Below the pieces are notes generated by a model, which had not been told where the DNA came from, made no database searches, and saw nothing but the letters and a program-made list of their open reading frames with translations. From NCBI GenBank assembly GCA_016201685.1, contig JACQCJ010000052.1, forward strand, positions 1-13,280: a stretch of DNA of 13,280 bases, given 5' to 3'. Origin of the DNA: Candidatus Peregrinibacteria bacterium. Lineage in GTDB: Bacteria > Patescibacteriota > Gracilibacteria > Peribacterales > Peribacteraceae. Made by a program: the position numbers and the translations under genes. Each line of letters opens with the position of its first letter. Position 1 is the first letter of the stretch. This document shows, one piece after another, positions 12,954 through 13,280 of this stretch.

Positions 12954-13239
12954 GAAAAAACAGCATTCTCCAGCTCATCATCCGCGCCGCCTTGTTCCGG
13001 ATCTCCTTTTCGCTCGTCGCGTGTATCACGACTCAGCTCTTCGTCCCGCCCCGATCGTGTCCGACGGCGATCGCACTTCGTTGCCATTTTCGGGGGCTCG
13101 ATCCACTTTCCATGTGACGAATCCCTCCATAGAAGTGGAAGCAGAGACTTCTCCACTTTTGCTCACAGCGATATCAAGAATGTGGCTTTCTGTTGCTAAG
13201 AAATCGAATCTATATTGTGTCCAACTCGTAACGATTCAT
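12950..13239 (-). pseudogene. Possible frameshifted small gene
   Basis: Three minus-strand frames in series read like one soluble protein. ATG 13239 gives MNRYELDTI before a stop at 13212-13210. The next frame reads FDFLATESHILDIAVSKSGE, continues through FVTWKVDRAPENGNEVRSPS, and stops at 13028-13026. The third frame reads GRDEELSRDTRDERKGDPEQ and ends at 12952-12950, touching the -35 box of the next gene. Each change is a +1 step; the second lies near GGGGCGGG. The protein is not recognised. This is a reading of composition only: no single intact gene is seen here, and a plus-strand frame at 13021-13269 is the alternative. Confidence 0.3.
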
Positions 13240-13280
13240 AGATTTCTTCAGAGGGAAGCCTACAACTAATTACGAGAGAG

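Noticed and set aside
1..13280. tRNA or rRNA genes
   Set aside because: I saw no cloverleaf with a GTTCRANYC T-arm and no rRNA-like sequence in the gaps between genes.

Overview
The window is bacterial, densely coded and fairly GC-rich. It is mainly chromosomal metabolism: a histidine biosynthesis operon and a coenzyme-B12-dependent ribonucleotide reductase, with smaller genes and unusually many short palindromic repeats between or inside genes. Few starts have a Shine-Dalgarno sequence, and several have a -10-like hexamer 6-8 nt before the ATG, which suggests leaderless transcripts. Three copies of a palindrome of the type that yields CHPELVEG-like peptides, plus word-like inverted repeats, recall uncultivated environmental lineages, possibly a Patescibacteria/Peregrinibacteria-type genome. 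That placement is inference from memory and weak.

Layout. 45-4855 (+) holds hisD, hisB (dehydratase only), hisH, an uninterrupted hisA-hisF frame and hisIE, with gaps of 6-16 nt or overlaps. hisG, hisC and a histidinol-phosphatase are not here; the window begins just before hisD, so some may lie upstream. 4865-5530 holds a putative promoter, a structured leader with a terminator and alternative pairings, a 100-aa unknown gene with a good ribosome binding site, a perfect 20-nt palindrome and a very long terminator hairpin. 5540-6242 (-) is a HEPN/MNT toxin-antitoxin-like pair. 6314-7321 (+) is ribD, cut short where an inverted repeat begins. 7393-8320 (-) is a flavodoxin-fold FMN reductase preceded by a small unknown ORF. 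8352-11825 (+) is a large class II ribonucleotide reductase (nrdJ). 11964-12407 (+) and 12657-12917 (-) are small charged unknown proteins, separated by a cluster of hairpin repeats. The last 300 bases may hold a broken small gene on the minus strand.

How it fits together. HisH and HisF form the glutamine amidotransferase/cyclase that consumes the HisA product. Here HisA and HisF appear to be one 530-aa polypeptide. Its linker is made of a palindromic repeat, and a second copy of the same repeat type is inserted in the HisF catalytic face. HisD and HisB both lack residues that act as metal ligands in well-studied homologues, so this pathway is divergent or partly degenerate. The repeat elements visibly shape proteins in at least three places: the HisA-HisF linker, the HisF loop and the RibD C-terminus.
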